NCBI RefSeq assembly: GCF_025847205.1
Contig: NZ_JAOYTH010000004.1
Location: 62,001-126,000, forward strand
Length of the DNA stretch: 64,000 bases
Direction of reading: 5' to 3'
Origin: Pararhizobium sp. YC-54
Lineage (GTDB): Bacteria > Pseudomonadota > Alphaproteobacteria > Rhizobiales > Rhizobiaceae
Numbering within the stretch: the stretch's first letter is position 1; every line of letters begins with the position of its first letter. This document shows positions 17,544 to 26,522 of this stretch, one piece after another. A program made the translations under genes and the position numbers. Below the pieces are notes generated by a model. The model searched no databases. It was not told the DNA's origin and saw only the letters and a program-made list of their open reading frames with translations.

Positions 17544-18917
17544 ATGATCAATCCCAAGACCCTTGCCGCCCGCTTCCCCGGCGATTTCATTTTCGGTGTC
17601 GCGACCGCCTCCTTCCAGATCGAGGGCGCCACCAAGGCCGATGGCCGCAAGCCGTCCATCTGGGACGCCTTCTGCAACATGCCGGGCCGGGTCTATCAGG
17701 GCCACAATGGCGACATCGCCTGCGATCATTACAATCGGCTGGATGAAGATCTCGACCTGATCCAGAGCCTCGGCGTCGAGGCCTACCGCTTCTCGATTGC
17801 CTGGCCGCGCATCATTCCGGAAGGCACCGGGCCGATCAACGAGAAGGGGCTGGATTTCTACGATCGCCTCGTCGACGGCCTGAAGAAGCGCAACATCAAG
17901 GCGTTCGCCACGCTCTACCATTGGGACCTGCCGCTCTCGCTGATGGGCGACGGCGGCTGGACGGCGCGTTCGACCGCCTACGCCTACCAGCGCTATGCCA
18001 AGACGGTGATCTCTCGCCTCGGCGATCGGCTGGATGCGGTCGCGACCTTCAACGAGCCATGGTGCTCCGTCTGGCTCAGCCATCTCTGGGGCATCCATGC
18101 GCCGGGCGAGCGCAACATGGATGCGGCGCTTCATGCGCTGCATTTCACCAATCTCGCCCATGGCCTCGGCGTCGCCACCGTTCGTGAATTGCAGCCAAAC
18201 CTGCCGGTCGGCATCGTCATCAACCCGATGCACATCTATGCCGGCAGCGATAGCGCCGAGGACAAGGCGGCCGCCGAGCGGGCTTTCGATTTCCACAACG
18301 GCGTGTTCTTCGGCCCGGTCTTCAAGGGCGAATATCCGGAAAGCTTTCTTTCGGCACTTGGCCATCGCATGCCGGCAATCGAGGATGGCGACATGGCGAC
18401 GATCAGCCAGAAGACCGACTGGTGGGGCGTCAACTACTATACGCCGATGCGCGTTTCGCATGACCCGGCCGCGAGCGCCGAATTCCCGGCAACGGTCAGT
18501 GCCAAGCCGGTCAGCGACGTGAAGACCGATATCGGCTGGGAAGTGTTTCCGCAGGCGCTGGGCGATCTTATCCGCACGGTCAATGACCGGTATGCGCTAC
18601 CGGATTGTTACATCACCGAGAACGGCGCCGCCTACAACATGGGCGTCGAAAACGGCGTCGTCGACGATCAGCCGCGCCTCGACTATATCGCCGACCATCT
18701 GGCGATGACGGCGGACCTGATCAAGGAAGGTTATCCGATGAAGGGCTATTTCGCCTGGAGCCTGATGGACAATTTCGAATGGGCGGAGGGCTACAAGATG
18801 CGCTTCGGCATCGTCCACGTCGACTACGACACCCAGGTCCGCACCATCAAGAAGAGCGGTTACTGGTACAAGGAACTGGCGGAGCAGTTTCCGAAGGGCA
18901 ACCACAAGGCCGGGTGA
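17544..18917 (+). CDS. Beta-glucosidase, glycoside hydrolase family 1
   Basis: This 457-residue (beta/alpha)8 retaining glycosidase has the acid/base motif TFNEPWC (Glu about 170) and the nucleophile motif ITENGAAYN (Glu about 359). The N-terminal GVATASFQIEGA signature and the C-terminal WSLMDNFEWAEGY segment are typical. There is no signal peptide, so it acts in the cytosol on imported beta-glucosides. A transporter and sugar-oxidising enzymes lie upstream, beyond parDE. Whether they work together is inference. Confidence 0.95.
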   Translation: MINPKTLAARFPGDFIFGVATASFQIEGATKADGRKPSIWDAFCNMPGRVYQGHNGDIACDHYNRLDEDLDLIQSLGVEAYRFSIAWPRIIPEGTGPINEKGLDFYDRLVDGLKKRNIKAFATLYHWDLPLSLMGDGGWTARSTAYAYQRYAKTVISRLGDRLDAVATFNEPWCSVWLSHLWGIHAPGERNMDAALHALHFTNLAHGLGVATVRELQPNLPVGIVINPMHIYAGSDSAEDKAAAERAFDFHNGVFFGPVFKGEYPESFLSALGHRMPAIEDGDMATISQKTDWWGVNYYTPMRVSHDPAASAEFPATVSAKPVSDVKTDIGWEVFPQALGDLIRTVNDRYALPDCYITENGAAYNMGVENGVVDDQPRLDYIADHLAMTADLIKEGYPMKGYFAWSLMDNFEWAEGYKMRFGIVHVDYDTQVRTIKKSGYWYKELAEQFPKGNHKAG

Positions 18918-18931
18918 CAGTGAGGCACCTG

Positions 18932-18959
18932 CCGCATCATCGCGGAAACGATGATGCGG
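18932..18959. terminator. Hairpin between convergent bgl and trhO genes
   Basis: CCGCATCATCG-CGGAAA-CGATGATGCGG is an 11-bp perfect stem in the 64-bp gap of two convergent genes. It is likely a bidirectional terminator, although T-tracts are missing. Confidence 0.55.
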
Positions 18960-18981
18960 AGGGCTGGAAGCCCTTCAGGGC

Positions 18982-19926
18982 TCAGCTTCCCAGATGCCGT
19001 TCGCCGCGCTGTTTTGCCAATTCCATCTGGCGCTGCCTTTGGCGGTAGCGCTGGCGGTCCTCCTCGGTGCGAGTATCGTGGCAATGGATGCAGGTGACGC
19101 CATGCTCGTGATGCGGTGACAGAAGGTCCTGCGGCGTCAGCGGCTGGCGGCAGGCGTGACACAGCGTGTGCTCGCCTTCCTTCAGGCCGTGGGTCACCGA
19201 CACCCGGTCGTCGAAGACGAAGCAGGCGCCGTCCCACAGGCTTTCCTCTTCCGGCGTTTCCTCCAGATATTTCAGGATGCCGCCCTTGAGGTGATAGACT
19301 TCGTCAAAACCCTGCTCTTTCATGAAGGCCGTCGCCTTCTCGCAGCGGATGCCGCCGGTGCAGTACATGGCGATCTTCGGCTTGTTGTGGAGACCGGTGT
19401 TGTTCTTCACCCATTCGGGAAAATCGCGGAAACTCTTGGTGTTCGGATCGACCGCGCCGCGGAACATGCCGATGGCCGTCTCGTAATCGTTGCGGGTGTC
19501 GATCACCAGCGTGTCCGGATCGGAAATCAGCGCGTTCCAGTCCTTGGGCGCCACATAGGTGCCGACGATCTTGTTGGGGTCGATATCCTCGACGCCCATG
19601 GTGACGATTTCCTTTTTCAGCCGGGCCTTCATGCGCAGGAACGGCATGGAGGACGCCCAGCTTTCCTTGTGCTCGAGGCCCGCGAATTCAGGCTGGGCGC
19701 GCAGGAAGGCGAGGACGGTCCTGATGCCCGTTTCCGGTCCGGCGATCGTACCGTTGATGCCTTCATGGGCGAGCAGCAGCGTGCCCTTGACGCCGTTATC
19801 GTCACAGATCGTCTGCAGCGGTTCACGAAAGTCGGCGAACCGCTCGAACGAGGCGAAATGGTAAAGCGCCGCCACCAGAAACTGGCCACTGGCTTCCGGG
19901 CGAGGGGTTTTGATCGTGTCTGTCAT
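18982..19926 (-). CDS. trhO: tRNA uridine(34) hydroxylase (TrhO/YceA, rhodanese-like)
   Basis: This 314-residue protein hydroxylates U34 of tRNA. It has an N-terminal acylphosphatase-like domain ([30 protein letters not shown]), a rhodanese domain ([20 protein letters not shown]) and the active Cys motif [12 protein letters not shown]. The C-terminus has CHACRQP and CIHCHDT, a Cys-pair zinc-ribbon-like tail. The start is the ATG at 19926. The open frame extends 71 codons upstream but runs into the next gene and has no family similarity. Confidence 0.9.
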   Translation of the reverse strand: MTDTIKTPRPEASGQFLVAALYHFASFERFADFREPLQTICDDNGVKGTLLLAHEGINGTIAGPETGIRTVLAFLRAQPEFAGLEHKESWASSMPFLRMKARLKKEIVTMGVEDIDPNKIVGTYVAPKDWNALISDPDTLVIDTRNDYETAIGMFRGAVDPNTKSFRDFPEWVKNNTGLHNKPKIAMYCTGGIRCEKATAFMKEQGFDEVYHLKGGILKYLEETPEEESLWDGACFVFDDRVSVTHGLKEGEHTLCHACRQPLTPQDLLSPHHEHGVTCIHCHDTRTEEDRQRYRQRQRQMELAKQRGERHLGS

Positions 19927-19990
19927 GCGGCGTGAAATACAGCTTTCCGGCCGCGCACGCAATCGGGGTATGCGGCCGGTATAGAGGTGG

Positions 19991-20353
19991 TCAAGCGGCC
20001 TCGGGCGTGAAGATCCGCAATCGATGGCCGTCCGGATCGGCGCAGGTGAATGTATAACCAGAGTTCGACGAGATGGGCGCCTGCAAGATCGTGACACCTT
20101 TCTTGCGCCATTCATCGTGAAGCGCATCGACGCCTTCACGGCCGGCGACGAAAATCGGCAGCTCTGCGTCGTTGGCGTTCATGGCGGCCGGCAGCATCTT
20201 CTTCTTCGCCTTGAGGCCAAGTTTCAACGCGTCGTTCATCTGGACGACCGCATAAGTCGGCGACAGTTCCAGCGGCATCGCACCGAACATTGCCATGTAG
20301 AAAACGGCGCTGTCGGCGGGGCTTTCGACAGGGAGAATATAATCGGTTTTCAT
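19991..20353 (-). CDS. VOC (glyoxalase/bleomycin resistance/dioxygenase fold) protein
   Basis: This 120-residue protein has a single paired beta-alpha-beta fold: [20 protein letters not shown] at the start and [19 protein letters not shown] at the end, the metal-site end of VOC proteins. No enzyme identity can be assigned. It lies 69 bp after the WYL-domain regulator gene on the same strand, with a palindrome between them, so it is likely a target of that regulator. Confidence 0.85.
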   Translation of the reverse strand: MKTDYILPVESPADSAVFYMAMFGAMPLELSPTYAVVQMNDALKLGLKAKKKMLPAAMNANDAELPIFVAGREGVDALHDEWRKKGVTILQAPISSNSGYTFTCADPDGHRLRIFTPEAA

Positions 20354-20400
20354 GGCAGTCTCCTCTCGGTGGCTTCGGAGAATTCATCTATCCTGTCATG

Positions 20401-20417
20401 CTGCCAGTTTGTGGCAG
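20401..20417. promoter_or_regulatory. Palindrome upstream of the VOC gene
   Basis: CTGCCA-GTTTG-TGGCAG lies about 50 bp before the VOC start. Its CTGCCA half-site matches an arm of the palindrome upstream of the neighbouring regulator gene (CTGCCAT/ATGGCAG), so both may bind that regulator. Confidence 0.55.
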
Positions 20418-20422
20418 TAGGA

Positions 20423-21115
20423 TCACATGTCCTGAGTTACATGATGGACGCGCCGCCATTCCGCCAGCAGCCGGTCGCGCCGGCGCGGAATGCGGATGTC
20501 GGTAACCGTCATCGTGGTGAACCGGTCGGTGCGGAAATGACGAAAGTCATTGCGCAATTCGCACCAGGCCGCAACCACGCGGGTTTCCTCGAAGTAGGCA
20601 AGCGCAAAAGGCCAGATGCGTCGCGTCGTCGGCTGCCCGTTGACGTCGGCATAGTCGATGTCGATCTTCATGCCATACCGGATAGCCTCCCGAATGGCGG
20701 GAAAGTCGGTGGTTCCGAGACGCAAATCGCGCGTGTTGTAGACCAGCAGCGAATTCGTCTCCAGTTCGTGGCGCATATCGGCAGGCAGCACCGCGGCAAT
20801 CTTTGCCAGCGCATTGCGCGCCGCATCCTTCAACTCGTCGTCGGTCCGCGCCGCCACCCAGCGAGCGCCAAGGACAAGAGCTTCGATCTCCTCTTCGCTG
20901 AGCATCATCGGCGGCATCAGGAAGCCGGGTTTGAGCACATAGCCGAAGCCGGGCGCGCCCTGAATGTCGGCGCCTTGCGCCTGCAGCGTGGCGATGTCGC
21001 GGTACAGCGTCCGGATGCTGATACCCATGCGTTGCGCAAGCGCGCTGCCGCTCACCGGCCGCCGGTAGGTGCGCAGAAGCTGGATGAGGTCGAGAAGCCG
21101 GGTGGAGCGGGACAT
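20423..21115 (-). CDS. YafY-type transcriptional regulator (HTH_11 plus WYL domain)
   Basis: This 230-residue protein has an N-terminal DeoR-like winged helix (RLLDLIQLLRTYRRPVSGSA then LAQRMGISIRTLYRDIATLQ) and a C-terminal WYL-type ligand domain (IDIDYADVNGQPTTRRIWPF; VVAAWCELRNDFRHFRTDR). In the WYL position the residues are diverged. It controls at least the downstream VOC gene and probably itself. Confidence 0.9.
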   Translation of the reverse strand: MSRSTRLLDLIQLLRTYRRPVSGSALAQRMGISIRTLYRDIATLQAQGADIQGAPGFGYVLKPGFLMPPMMLSEEEIEALVLGARWVAARTDDELKDAARNALAKIAAVLPADMRHELETNSLLVYNTRDLRLGTTDFPAIREAIRYGMKIDIDYADVNGQPTTRRIWPFALAYFEETRVVAAWCELRNDFRHFRTDRFTTMTVTDIRIPRRRDRLLAEWRRVHHVTQDM

Positions 21116-21124
21116 GCCTCAACC

Positions 21125-21147
21125 ATACTGTCATGGAATGGCAGTAT
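21125..21147. promoter_or_regulatory. Palindromic operator upstream of the YafY-type gene
   Basis: ATACTGTCAT-GGA-ATGGCAGTAT is a 10-bp dyad with one mismatch, 10-32 bp upstream of the regulator start. It is likely an autoregulatory site. The half-site is shared with 20401-20417. Confidence 0.65.
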
Positions 21148-21166
21148 CAATGATGGCGAGTGCGGG

Positions 21167-22072
21167 TTAGGCCGCATCTTGCCATAAAAGGCTGATCGTG
21201 CGGCTTTCCTCTTTCGGATCGTCACGGAAAACGGAATCGGCAACCTTCAACGCTGCTTCCCGTAGAAATTTCTGCCGGGTAATCACGGCCGATAGGAGAT
21301 ATGCAACGTCCTCGCTCTTTCCGAAAAGATGCGGCTGCTCGTCAGCGAGGGAAGCGAGCAGCGCGAGATCGTTGTGACGGCCGAGCAGATCGACGATTTT
21401 CGTTACTTCGATCCGCTTTGCATGCATCGCCGAGGGCCAGAGACGTTGCAACAGATCAAGATAGAAACGGTAGTCCTGGCTACGTTTGCGCAGCTCATGA
21501 AACAGATGTGCATCGGTGGTGTCCGTACAGGCTTCCCGCGCCGCAGCGGCTCTCTCCAGCGTCTTGCGCCAACCCTTGGCAATGCGTTTGGCGCCCTTTT
21601 TGCTGCCATCCTGAAACGTGATGCTTGAGAGCGCGTCCAGCGCCCGGTGACAGGTTGTGATCGCTGCTGCCACGGTCTTTTCCAGCAGGTTCCCGTCGTC
21701 GGCATGTTCGTCGCGTCGGGCGATCAACATCTTGCCGATCCGTTTCAGTGCCGCGCGCTCGTCGCCGTTGCCGGCATGTTCCACGAGATACTGGCAGACT
21801 TCGACGAGGGCGGTCGCATCGCGGGAGGTCGAAAGCGTTCTTGCCATATTGCGGATACGGGCATTTTCCGAGCGCCGGAATGCAGGTATGTCGGCGGCGG
21901 CGAGGCGATAGAGGGAGCGAAGTCTTTTGAAGTTCTTTCGGGCATCGTGGATCGCCTCCGCCAGCCCCTGCGGACGACCCGTCAGTGTGTTGATGGCGAG
22001 CGTCAACTGCTCGGTTCCGACGGCTTTGAATTCCGCCGTGAAATGGTCAGAAGGGCGAATATGATAGCTCAT
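21167..22072 (-). CDS. CHAD domain-containing protein
   Basis: This 301-residue, helix-rich basic protein has conserved His and Lys/Arg patches (AIHDARKNFKRLRSLYRLA; LFHELRKRSQDYRFYLDLL). CHAD domains bind polyphosphate or act with CYTH phosphatases. Its start overlaps the end of the CYTH gene by 26 bp, so the two are translationally coupled. In many bacteria the two domains are fused in one chain. Confidence 0.9.
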   Translation of the reverse strand: MSYHIRPSDHFTAEFKAVGTEQLTLAINTLTGRPQGLAEAIHDARKNFKRLRSLYRLAAADIPAFRRSENARIRNMARTLSTSRDATALVEVCQYLVEHAGNGDERAALKRIGKMLIARRDEHADDGNLLEKTVAAAITTCHRALDALSSITFQDGSKKGAKRIAKGWRKTLERAAAAREACTDTTDAHLFHELRKRSQDYRFYLDLLQRLWPSAMHAKRIEVTKIVDLLGRHNDLALLASLADEQPHLFGKSEDVAYLLSAVITRQKFLREAALKVADSVFRDDPKEESRTISLLWQDAA

Positions 22073-22544
22073 GATCTGCCTTCGATACCAACGGACTGGT
22101 TGAGAGATACTGGTTCGAGTACTGCGGGTCGCCGGTCACCTCGGTACCCAGCCAGGAGGGGAGGTCCGGCGTGTCGCCTTCGGCATCGAGTTCGACTTCG
22201 GCGACGATAAGCCCTTCGTGCGCACCGCCATAGACATCGACCTCCCAGACAAAGCCGCAATGCTCCAGCTCGTAGCGGGTCTTTTCGATGATCAGGCCAA
22301 CGGCTTTCGACATCATTTCCTTGGCGTCGGCAACCGGGATCTCGTATTCGAATTCGTCCCGCGTCATCGAGCCGGCGCCGATCTTGATCGTCAATTTCGC
22401 TCGCTTCTCGTCCATCAGACGCACGCGCACGGAACGGTCGTCCATGGTGACGATATAGGCCTGCAGAAAGCGCGTGCCGCCATCTGCAGCCTTGCGCCAG
22501 CCGTCGGACGCCACCAGAAACTTGCGTTCAATTTCCTTGGCCAT
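22047..22544 (-). CDS. CYTH domain protein (triphosphate tunnel metalloenzyme)
   Basis: This 165-residue protein has the defining ExExK motif at residues 4-8 (KEIERKFLV), then charged strands RVRLMDEKRAKLTIKI and DEFEYEIPVADAKEM that line the tunnel. Such enzymes hydrolyse inorganic triphosphate or similar compounds with Mg2+. The start is the ATG at 22544, where the family begins. The open frame extends 21 codons upstream without similarity. It is coupled to the CHAD gene. Confidence 0.9.
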   Translation of the reverse strand: MAKEIERKFLVASDGWRKAADGGTRFLQAYIVTMDDRSVRVRLMDEKRAKLTIKIGAGSMTRDEFEYEIPVADAKEMMSKAVGLIIEKTRYELEHCGFVWEVDVYGGAHEGLIVAEVELDAEGDTPDLPSWLGTEVTGDPQYSNQYLSTSPLVSKADHELSYSPF

Positions 22545-22776
22545 TGATAAGTCTGCCGTTTCTTCCTTCAATCGCGCCCAGACTACAGGATTGTGACGCG
22601 GGGACAAGCAAGCAGTTCAGGCTGCTCCCGGCTTTTGCATCGCGTTGAGCGGCCTGCATTGTCAAGCATGCGTCACCATGTCCGAATAGGTTCGGCGGAT
22701 CCCGTTCGGTATCGACAAAAGCCGACGGGAAGAGTATTCGAACCTCACTTCAATCGTTTTAAAAGGGCAGTCCGGC

Positions 22777-23415
22777 ATGAGCGAGAAAACCGATAGACTT
22801 CTTTCCGTCCTGAAATTGCAGCCGGTCGTTCCGGTGCTGATCATCGATGACGTCGCAACCGCCGTGCCGTTGGCGCGTGCCCTTGTCGCCGGTGGTTTGA
22901 AGGCGATCGAAATCACTCTGCGCACGACTGCGGCCCTTGAGGCCATACGCGCCGTTGCCAACGAAGTCGAAGGCGCCGTCGCCGGTGCCGGAACCATCCT
23001 CAATGCCGCGCAATACGAGGCGGCTGTCGAGGCGGGTTCGCAATTCATCGTCAGCCCCGGCACGACGCAGGAACTGATCGACGCGGCCAACGATTCCGAC
23101 ATTCCGCTTCTGCCGGGTGCCGCCACCGCCAGCGAAGTCATGGGCCTGCGCGAAGAAGGCTACAAGGTGATGAAGTTCTTCCCGGCCGAACAGGCGGGCG
23201 GCGCTGCTTACTTGAAGTCGCTGTCTTCGCCGCTTGCCGGCACCTTGTTCTGCCCGACCGGCGGTATTTCGCTGTCGAATGCGAAGGATTATCTGTCGCT
23301 GCCCAACGTCGTCTGCGTCGGCGGGTCCTGGGTCGCGCCGAAGGAACTGGTCGCCAGGGGCGATTGGGCCGGCATTACAAAGCTCGCTGCGGAAGCGTTC
23401 GCGCTGCGGGGCTGA
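22777..23415 (+). CDS. eda: 2-dehydro-3-deoxyphosphogluconate (KDPG) aldolase
   Basis: The protein has 212 residues. Entner-Doudoroff aldolase cleaves KDPG to pyruvate and glyceraldehyde 3-phosphate. The catalytic Glu45 (AIEITLRT) and Schiff-base Lys133 (YKVMKFFPAE) are present at the same numbers as in the E. coli enzyme. AGTILNAAQYEAAVEAG and LFCPTGGISLSNAKDY are family segments. It appears as a single gene. The other pathway genes (zwf, pgl, edd) are not in the window. Confidence 0.95.
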   Translation: MSEKTDRLLSVLKLQPVVPVLIIDDVATAVPLARALVAGGLKAIEITLRTTAALEAIRAVANEVEGAVAGAGTILNAAQYEAAVEAGSQFIVSPGTTQELIDAANDSDIPLLPGAATASEVMGLREEGYKVMKFFPAEQAGGAAYLKSLSSPLAGTLFCPTGGISLSNAKDYLSLPNVVCVGGSWVAPKELVARGDWAGITKLAAEAFALRG

Positions 23416-23477
23416 TCGCCCCTTTCGCATCCGGGGGCTTCTCCATGGGCAACGACCCCGGGACGGTATGCGGCCTT

Positions 23478-23509
23478 CATTCCACCCTGCGTGAAGGCGG
23501 GGTGGAATG
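23478..23509 (+). terminator. Hairpin after eda
   Basis: CATTCCACCC / GGGTGGAATG is a 10-bp stem with a 12-nt loop, 63 bp past the eda stop, flanked by GGACGG and GTCCGTC that can extend it. There is no T-run. Confidence 0.5.
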
Positions 23510-23625
23510 CGGTCCGTCACGCATCCCGTGATTGCGTCCTATTTGACTCGCGCTTTTATTTGTATTCCTCTCGTTGCATTCCTATGTCTCAATCCGACTT
23601 TAACCGGCCAAGGGAGTGTGACTGA

Positions 23626-24405
23626 ATGTTTGACGCGAAAAAATTGCTGGATCAGTTTTTAGGTTCGCAGATCCCCGGTGCCGGCGGCACGGTGCGCGAG
23701 CGCGCCGGACAGGCGACGCAGCTGGCCAAGGACAATCCGCTGGCCGCCGGCGCCATCGCCGCGGTCCTGCTCGGCACGGGGACCGGCCGTCAGGTTACGG
23801 GCTCTGCCCTGAAGCTCGGCGGCCTCGCCGCTATCGCCGGTCTTGGCTATCAGGCCTACAAGAATTACCAGGCCGGCAAGGAGCCTGTTGCACAGCCGGA
23901 GACACAGGCCCCGCCCGAACTCCTGCCGCCGCCGTCCGATTCCGGTTTCAGCACGGAACCCGCCGCCATCCGCAACGACTTCGTTCTCGTTCTTGTCCGC
24001 GCCATGATCGCCGCTGCCCGCGCCGATGGCCATATCGACGAGGCCGAGCGTGCCCGCATCATGGACAAGGTCAAGCTCTCCGGTCTCGATTCCGAAGCCG
24101 AACAGTTCCTCCACGAAGAACTGAGCAAGCCCGTCGATCTCGATGCGATCGTCGCGGCGGCCGTGACCGAGGAAGAGCGCGTCGAGCTTTATACCGCCTC
24201 GCGTCTGGCCATCGATGCCGACAGCCGGGCAGAGCGTGGCTATCTCGACCAGCTCGCCGGACGCCTCGGCCTTGCCGATGCGCTGATCGATCATATCGAG
24301 GCGACCGTTTCGGCGGCCAAGACCCCGGTTGTCGAGGCTCAGGCAAACCCGGCACAAACGTCGGTGCCGCAAACCGGTCAACCGCCGATCAAGTCACCTT
24401 GGTGA
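23626..24405 (+). CDS. DUF533 (TerB-like) inner-membrane-associated protein
   Basis: The protein has 259 residues. A hydrophobic Gly/Ala-rich N-terminal half (about 45-85, AAGAIAAVLLGTGTGRQVTG) is followed by a Pro-rich linker and an acidic helical TerB-like domain (about 120-230, VLVRAMIAAARADGHIDEAE; LAIDADSRAERGYLDQLAGR). This matches the DUF533 architecture (YebE-like). The function is unknown. The TerB fold suggests metal or stress response. Confidence 0.85.
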   Translation: MFDAKKLLDQFLGSQIPGAGGTVRERAGQATQLAKDNPLAAGAIAAVLLGTGTGRQVTGSALKLGGLAAIAGLGYQAYKNYQAGKEPVAQPETQAPPELLPPPSDSGFSTEPAAIRNDFVLVLVRAMIAAARADGHIDEAERARIMDKVKLSGLDSEAEQFLHEELSKPVDLDAIVAAAVTEEERVELYTASRLAIDADSRAERGYLDQLAGRLGLADALIDHIEATVSAAKTPVVEAQANPAQTSVPQTGQPPIKSPW

Positions 24406-24535
24406 TCGATCCATCATCACTTTGCATTTGTGCGGATGCCTGAGCTGTCCTATGCCAGCATCAACGCCTTTGTCATGACCGGTCCGGCAGCGCCCGTACC
24501 GGTCGCAAGGCTGAGATCTCTGCTGGAGTCTGCAG

Positions 24536-25228
24536 ATGCGTGATTTGACCAATTGGACTGGTTGCCCGGCTCCAAAGCCGGTGGCTCTCGAAGGCCGTTA
24601 CGTCCGGATCGTGCCCTATGATCGGGCAGCACATCTGGAGGCGCTGTGGCAGGCCTTTGGCGGTCTGGAGATCAATGCGCGCCTTCAATATTTCGCCCAG
24701 GATAATTTTCGTGGGATTGAGGATTTCGATGCCTGGCTGACGGCGGTGCAGAAATCCGGCTGGATCACCGAAGTGTTCTATGACAAGGCCAGTGGTGACG
24801 TCGTCGGCATGGCCAACTATATGCGGCCGGATCCGGCCAATGGCGTGGTCGAGGTCGGCGGTGTCGCCCATTCCTTCTCGATGGCCCGCTCGCCGCTATC
24901 GACCGAAGTGCACTATCTGATGGCCAAGCACGCCTTCGAGGATCTCGGCTACCGGCGTTACGAATGGAAATGCGACAACCGCAACGAGGCGAGCAAGAAG
25001 ACGGCGACCCGCCTCGGTTTCAGCTTCGAAGGCGTCTTCCGCCAGCATATGCTGTCGAAGCGCGCCAATCGCGATACGGCCTGGTTTTCGATCATCGACG
25101 GCGAATGGCCTTTGCTCAACGCTTCTTTCGAAGCCTGGCTGTCGCCGGAGAATTTTGCCGCAGACGGCACGCAGAAGCGCAAGCTTGAAGATATCCGCGC
25201 CGAACTGGCGCAAAAGGAGACGGCATGA
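24536..25228 (+). CDS. GNAT family N-acetyltransferase (RimJ/RimL type)
   Basis: The protein has 230 residues. The N-terminal part LEGRYVRIVPYDRAAHLEAL and the acetyl-CoA region ALEDLGYRRYEWKCDNRNEA-like (here HAFEDLGYRRYEWKCDNRN), then KKTATRLGFSFEGVFRQHM, follow RimJ/RimL proteins. It may acetylate a protein N-terminus or a small amine. It overlaps the next gene by four bases (ATGA), so the two are coupled. Confidence 0.88.
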   Translation: MRDLTNWTGCPAPKPVALEGRYVRIVPYDRAAHLEALWQAFGGLEINARLQYFAQDNFRGIEDFDAWLTAVQKSGWITEVFYDKASGDVVGMANYMRPDPANGVVEVGGVAHSFSMARSPLSTEVHYLMAKHAFEDLGYRRYEWKCDNRNEASKKTATRLGFSFEGVFRQHMLSKRANRDTAWFSIIDGEWPLLNASFEAWLSPENFAADGTQKRKLEDIRAELAQKETA

Positions 25229-25440
25229 CGACCCCGGAAAAGAAGGACCGCTCGCCGGTAGTAGCCGCGGCAGTCATCCTGCTTGTGGTCGGGGTTGGGT
25301 TCTTCCTCCTGCCGAAGATCATGCTCTGGCTCGGCACGTTCTCGCCCTGGCTGGCGGCGGCCTTCGGCGCCGTGTTCGTGCTCGCCTTCTTCCTGATCTT
25401 CTGGCTGCGGGCCCGCTACCAGCGGCGGCGCGGGCTCTGA
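25225..25440 (+). CDS. Small two-helix membrane protein
   Basis: This 71-residue protein has two predicted membrane helices (about 12-32 VVAAAVILLVVGVGFFLLPK and 39-58 LAAAFGAVFVLAFFLIFWL) and a basic C-terminus (RARYQRRRGL). Its ATG overlaps the acetyltransferase stop. No family is recognised. Confidence 0.75.
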   Translation: MTTPEKKDRSPVVAAAVILLVVGVGFFLLPKIMLWLGTFSPWLAAAFGAVFVLAFFLIFWLRARYQRRRGL

Positions 25441-25449
25441 CCGGTTAGG

Positions 25450-25493
25450 GCAATTCCCGACGCAAAACCGCTGCGCACTTTTGTTGGAATTGC
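25450..25493. repeat. Small rhizobial palindromic repeat, family C, copy 1
   Basis: GCAATTCC..GGAATTGC arms enclose CGCAAAACCGCTGCGCACTT with its own stem. The loop AAACCGCTGCRCACTTT is shared with the element at 60941-60989. It sits between two convergent genes, directly at the end of the NicO gene, and may serve as the transcript end. Confidence 0.65.
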
Positions 25494-26522
25494 TTAGCCC
25501 TGCAGCGACGCCCCGAGCAGGACGATTCCCAGCACCAGCACCAGCAAGGCGCCGGATATTTCGATGCCGTTGCTGATGCGCATGGCCGATGAGCCGCTGG
25601 ATGCGTAACGCACGGCCAGGTCCTTGGCTGTGACGGCCAGTGTCGCCAGCACCGAGACAGTGATTGCCGTGCCGATCGACATGGCAAAGACCGAAAGAAC
25701 GCCGCCCAAGTAAAGCCCGTTCAGAAGCGCGAAGCTGAGCACGATCAGGGCGCCGGAGCAGGGCCGCAGGCCGACCGCGATGATCGCCGACCAGGCTTCG
25801 CGAAGTGCGAAGCGGTCGCCTTTCAGCATCGACGGATCAGGCGCATGGGCGTGACCGCAGGTATCGCAGACCTCGCCGGGGCCATGGCCATGGCCGTGGT
25901 CATGGGAATGATGTTCGTGGCCGTGGTGATGTCCGTGATCGTGATCGTGATCATGTGCCATTGCCGGAGCCAGACGGCGATCCCGCATGCCCCGCAATTT
26001 GCGAAACAGCAACCAGCCGCCGAAGGCCGCGATCAGCGCGTAGCTCACCACTTCGAGGAAGTGGGTCGCCTCAGTCATCGAGATCGATGATCCGCGCAGA
26101 ACGAGATAGGCAGCGCCGACGAGAAGAATGGCAACGCCTCCCTGCATCATCGATGACAGGAACGACAGGAGCACGCCGCGTTTCAGTTCGGTCTCGTTGG
26201 CGATCATGTAGGACGAAATGACGGCCTTGCCATGGCCCGGGCCGGCGGCGTGGAAGACGCCATAGGCAAAGGACAGGCCGATCAGCGACCAGAGGTGCCA
26301 GGGGTTGTCCCGCATGGCTTTGATCGATTCCGTCAGCGTATGGTAGAAACGCTGCTGTTCCATGTTCACCCAGGCGAAGAAGCCGCCGAAGATGCCGGTC
26401 GTATTGATGGCCGGCTCGGCCGTGCCGATGCCGAGCGGCGATTGTGCGTGGACTACGGTTGCACACAGGGCGGCGGCCAGCGCCAGACCCAGCAGCCGCG
26501 CGGGACGGCGCCCCATCAGCAT
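25494..26522 (-). CDS. Nickel/cobalt transporter, NicO (RcnA-like) family
   Basis: This 342-residue membrane protein has about six helices and a signal-like N-terminus. The motif FAYGVFHAAGPGHGKAVISS is the HX(5)GHG-type metal motif of the family. A His-rich cytosolic loop (about 190-225: runs such as HDHDHDHGHHHGHEHH) precedes CDTCGHAH. It probably moves Ni, Co or another divalent metal. It overlaps the DUF1007 gene by seven bases, a known pairing. Confidence 0.9.
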   Translation of the reverse strand: MLMGRRPARLLGLALAAALCATVVHAQSPLGIGTAEPAINTTGIFGGFFAWVNMEQQRFYHTLTESIKAMRDNPWHLWSLIGLSFAYGVFHAAGPGHGKAVISSYMIANETELKRGVLLSFLSSMMQGGVAILLVGAAYLVLRGSSISMTEATHFLEVVSYALIAAFGGWLLFRKLRGMRDRRLAPAMAHDHDHDHGHHHGHEHHSHDHGHGHGPGEVCDTCGHAHAPDPSMLKGDRFALREAWSAIIAVGLRPCSGALIVLSFALLNGLYLGGVLSVFAMSIGTAITVSVLATLAVTAKDLAVRYASSGSSAMRISNGIEISGALLVLVLGIVLLGASLQG

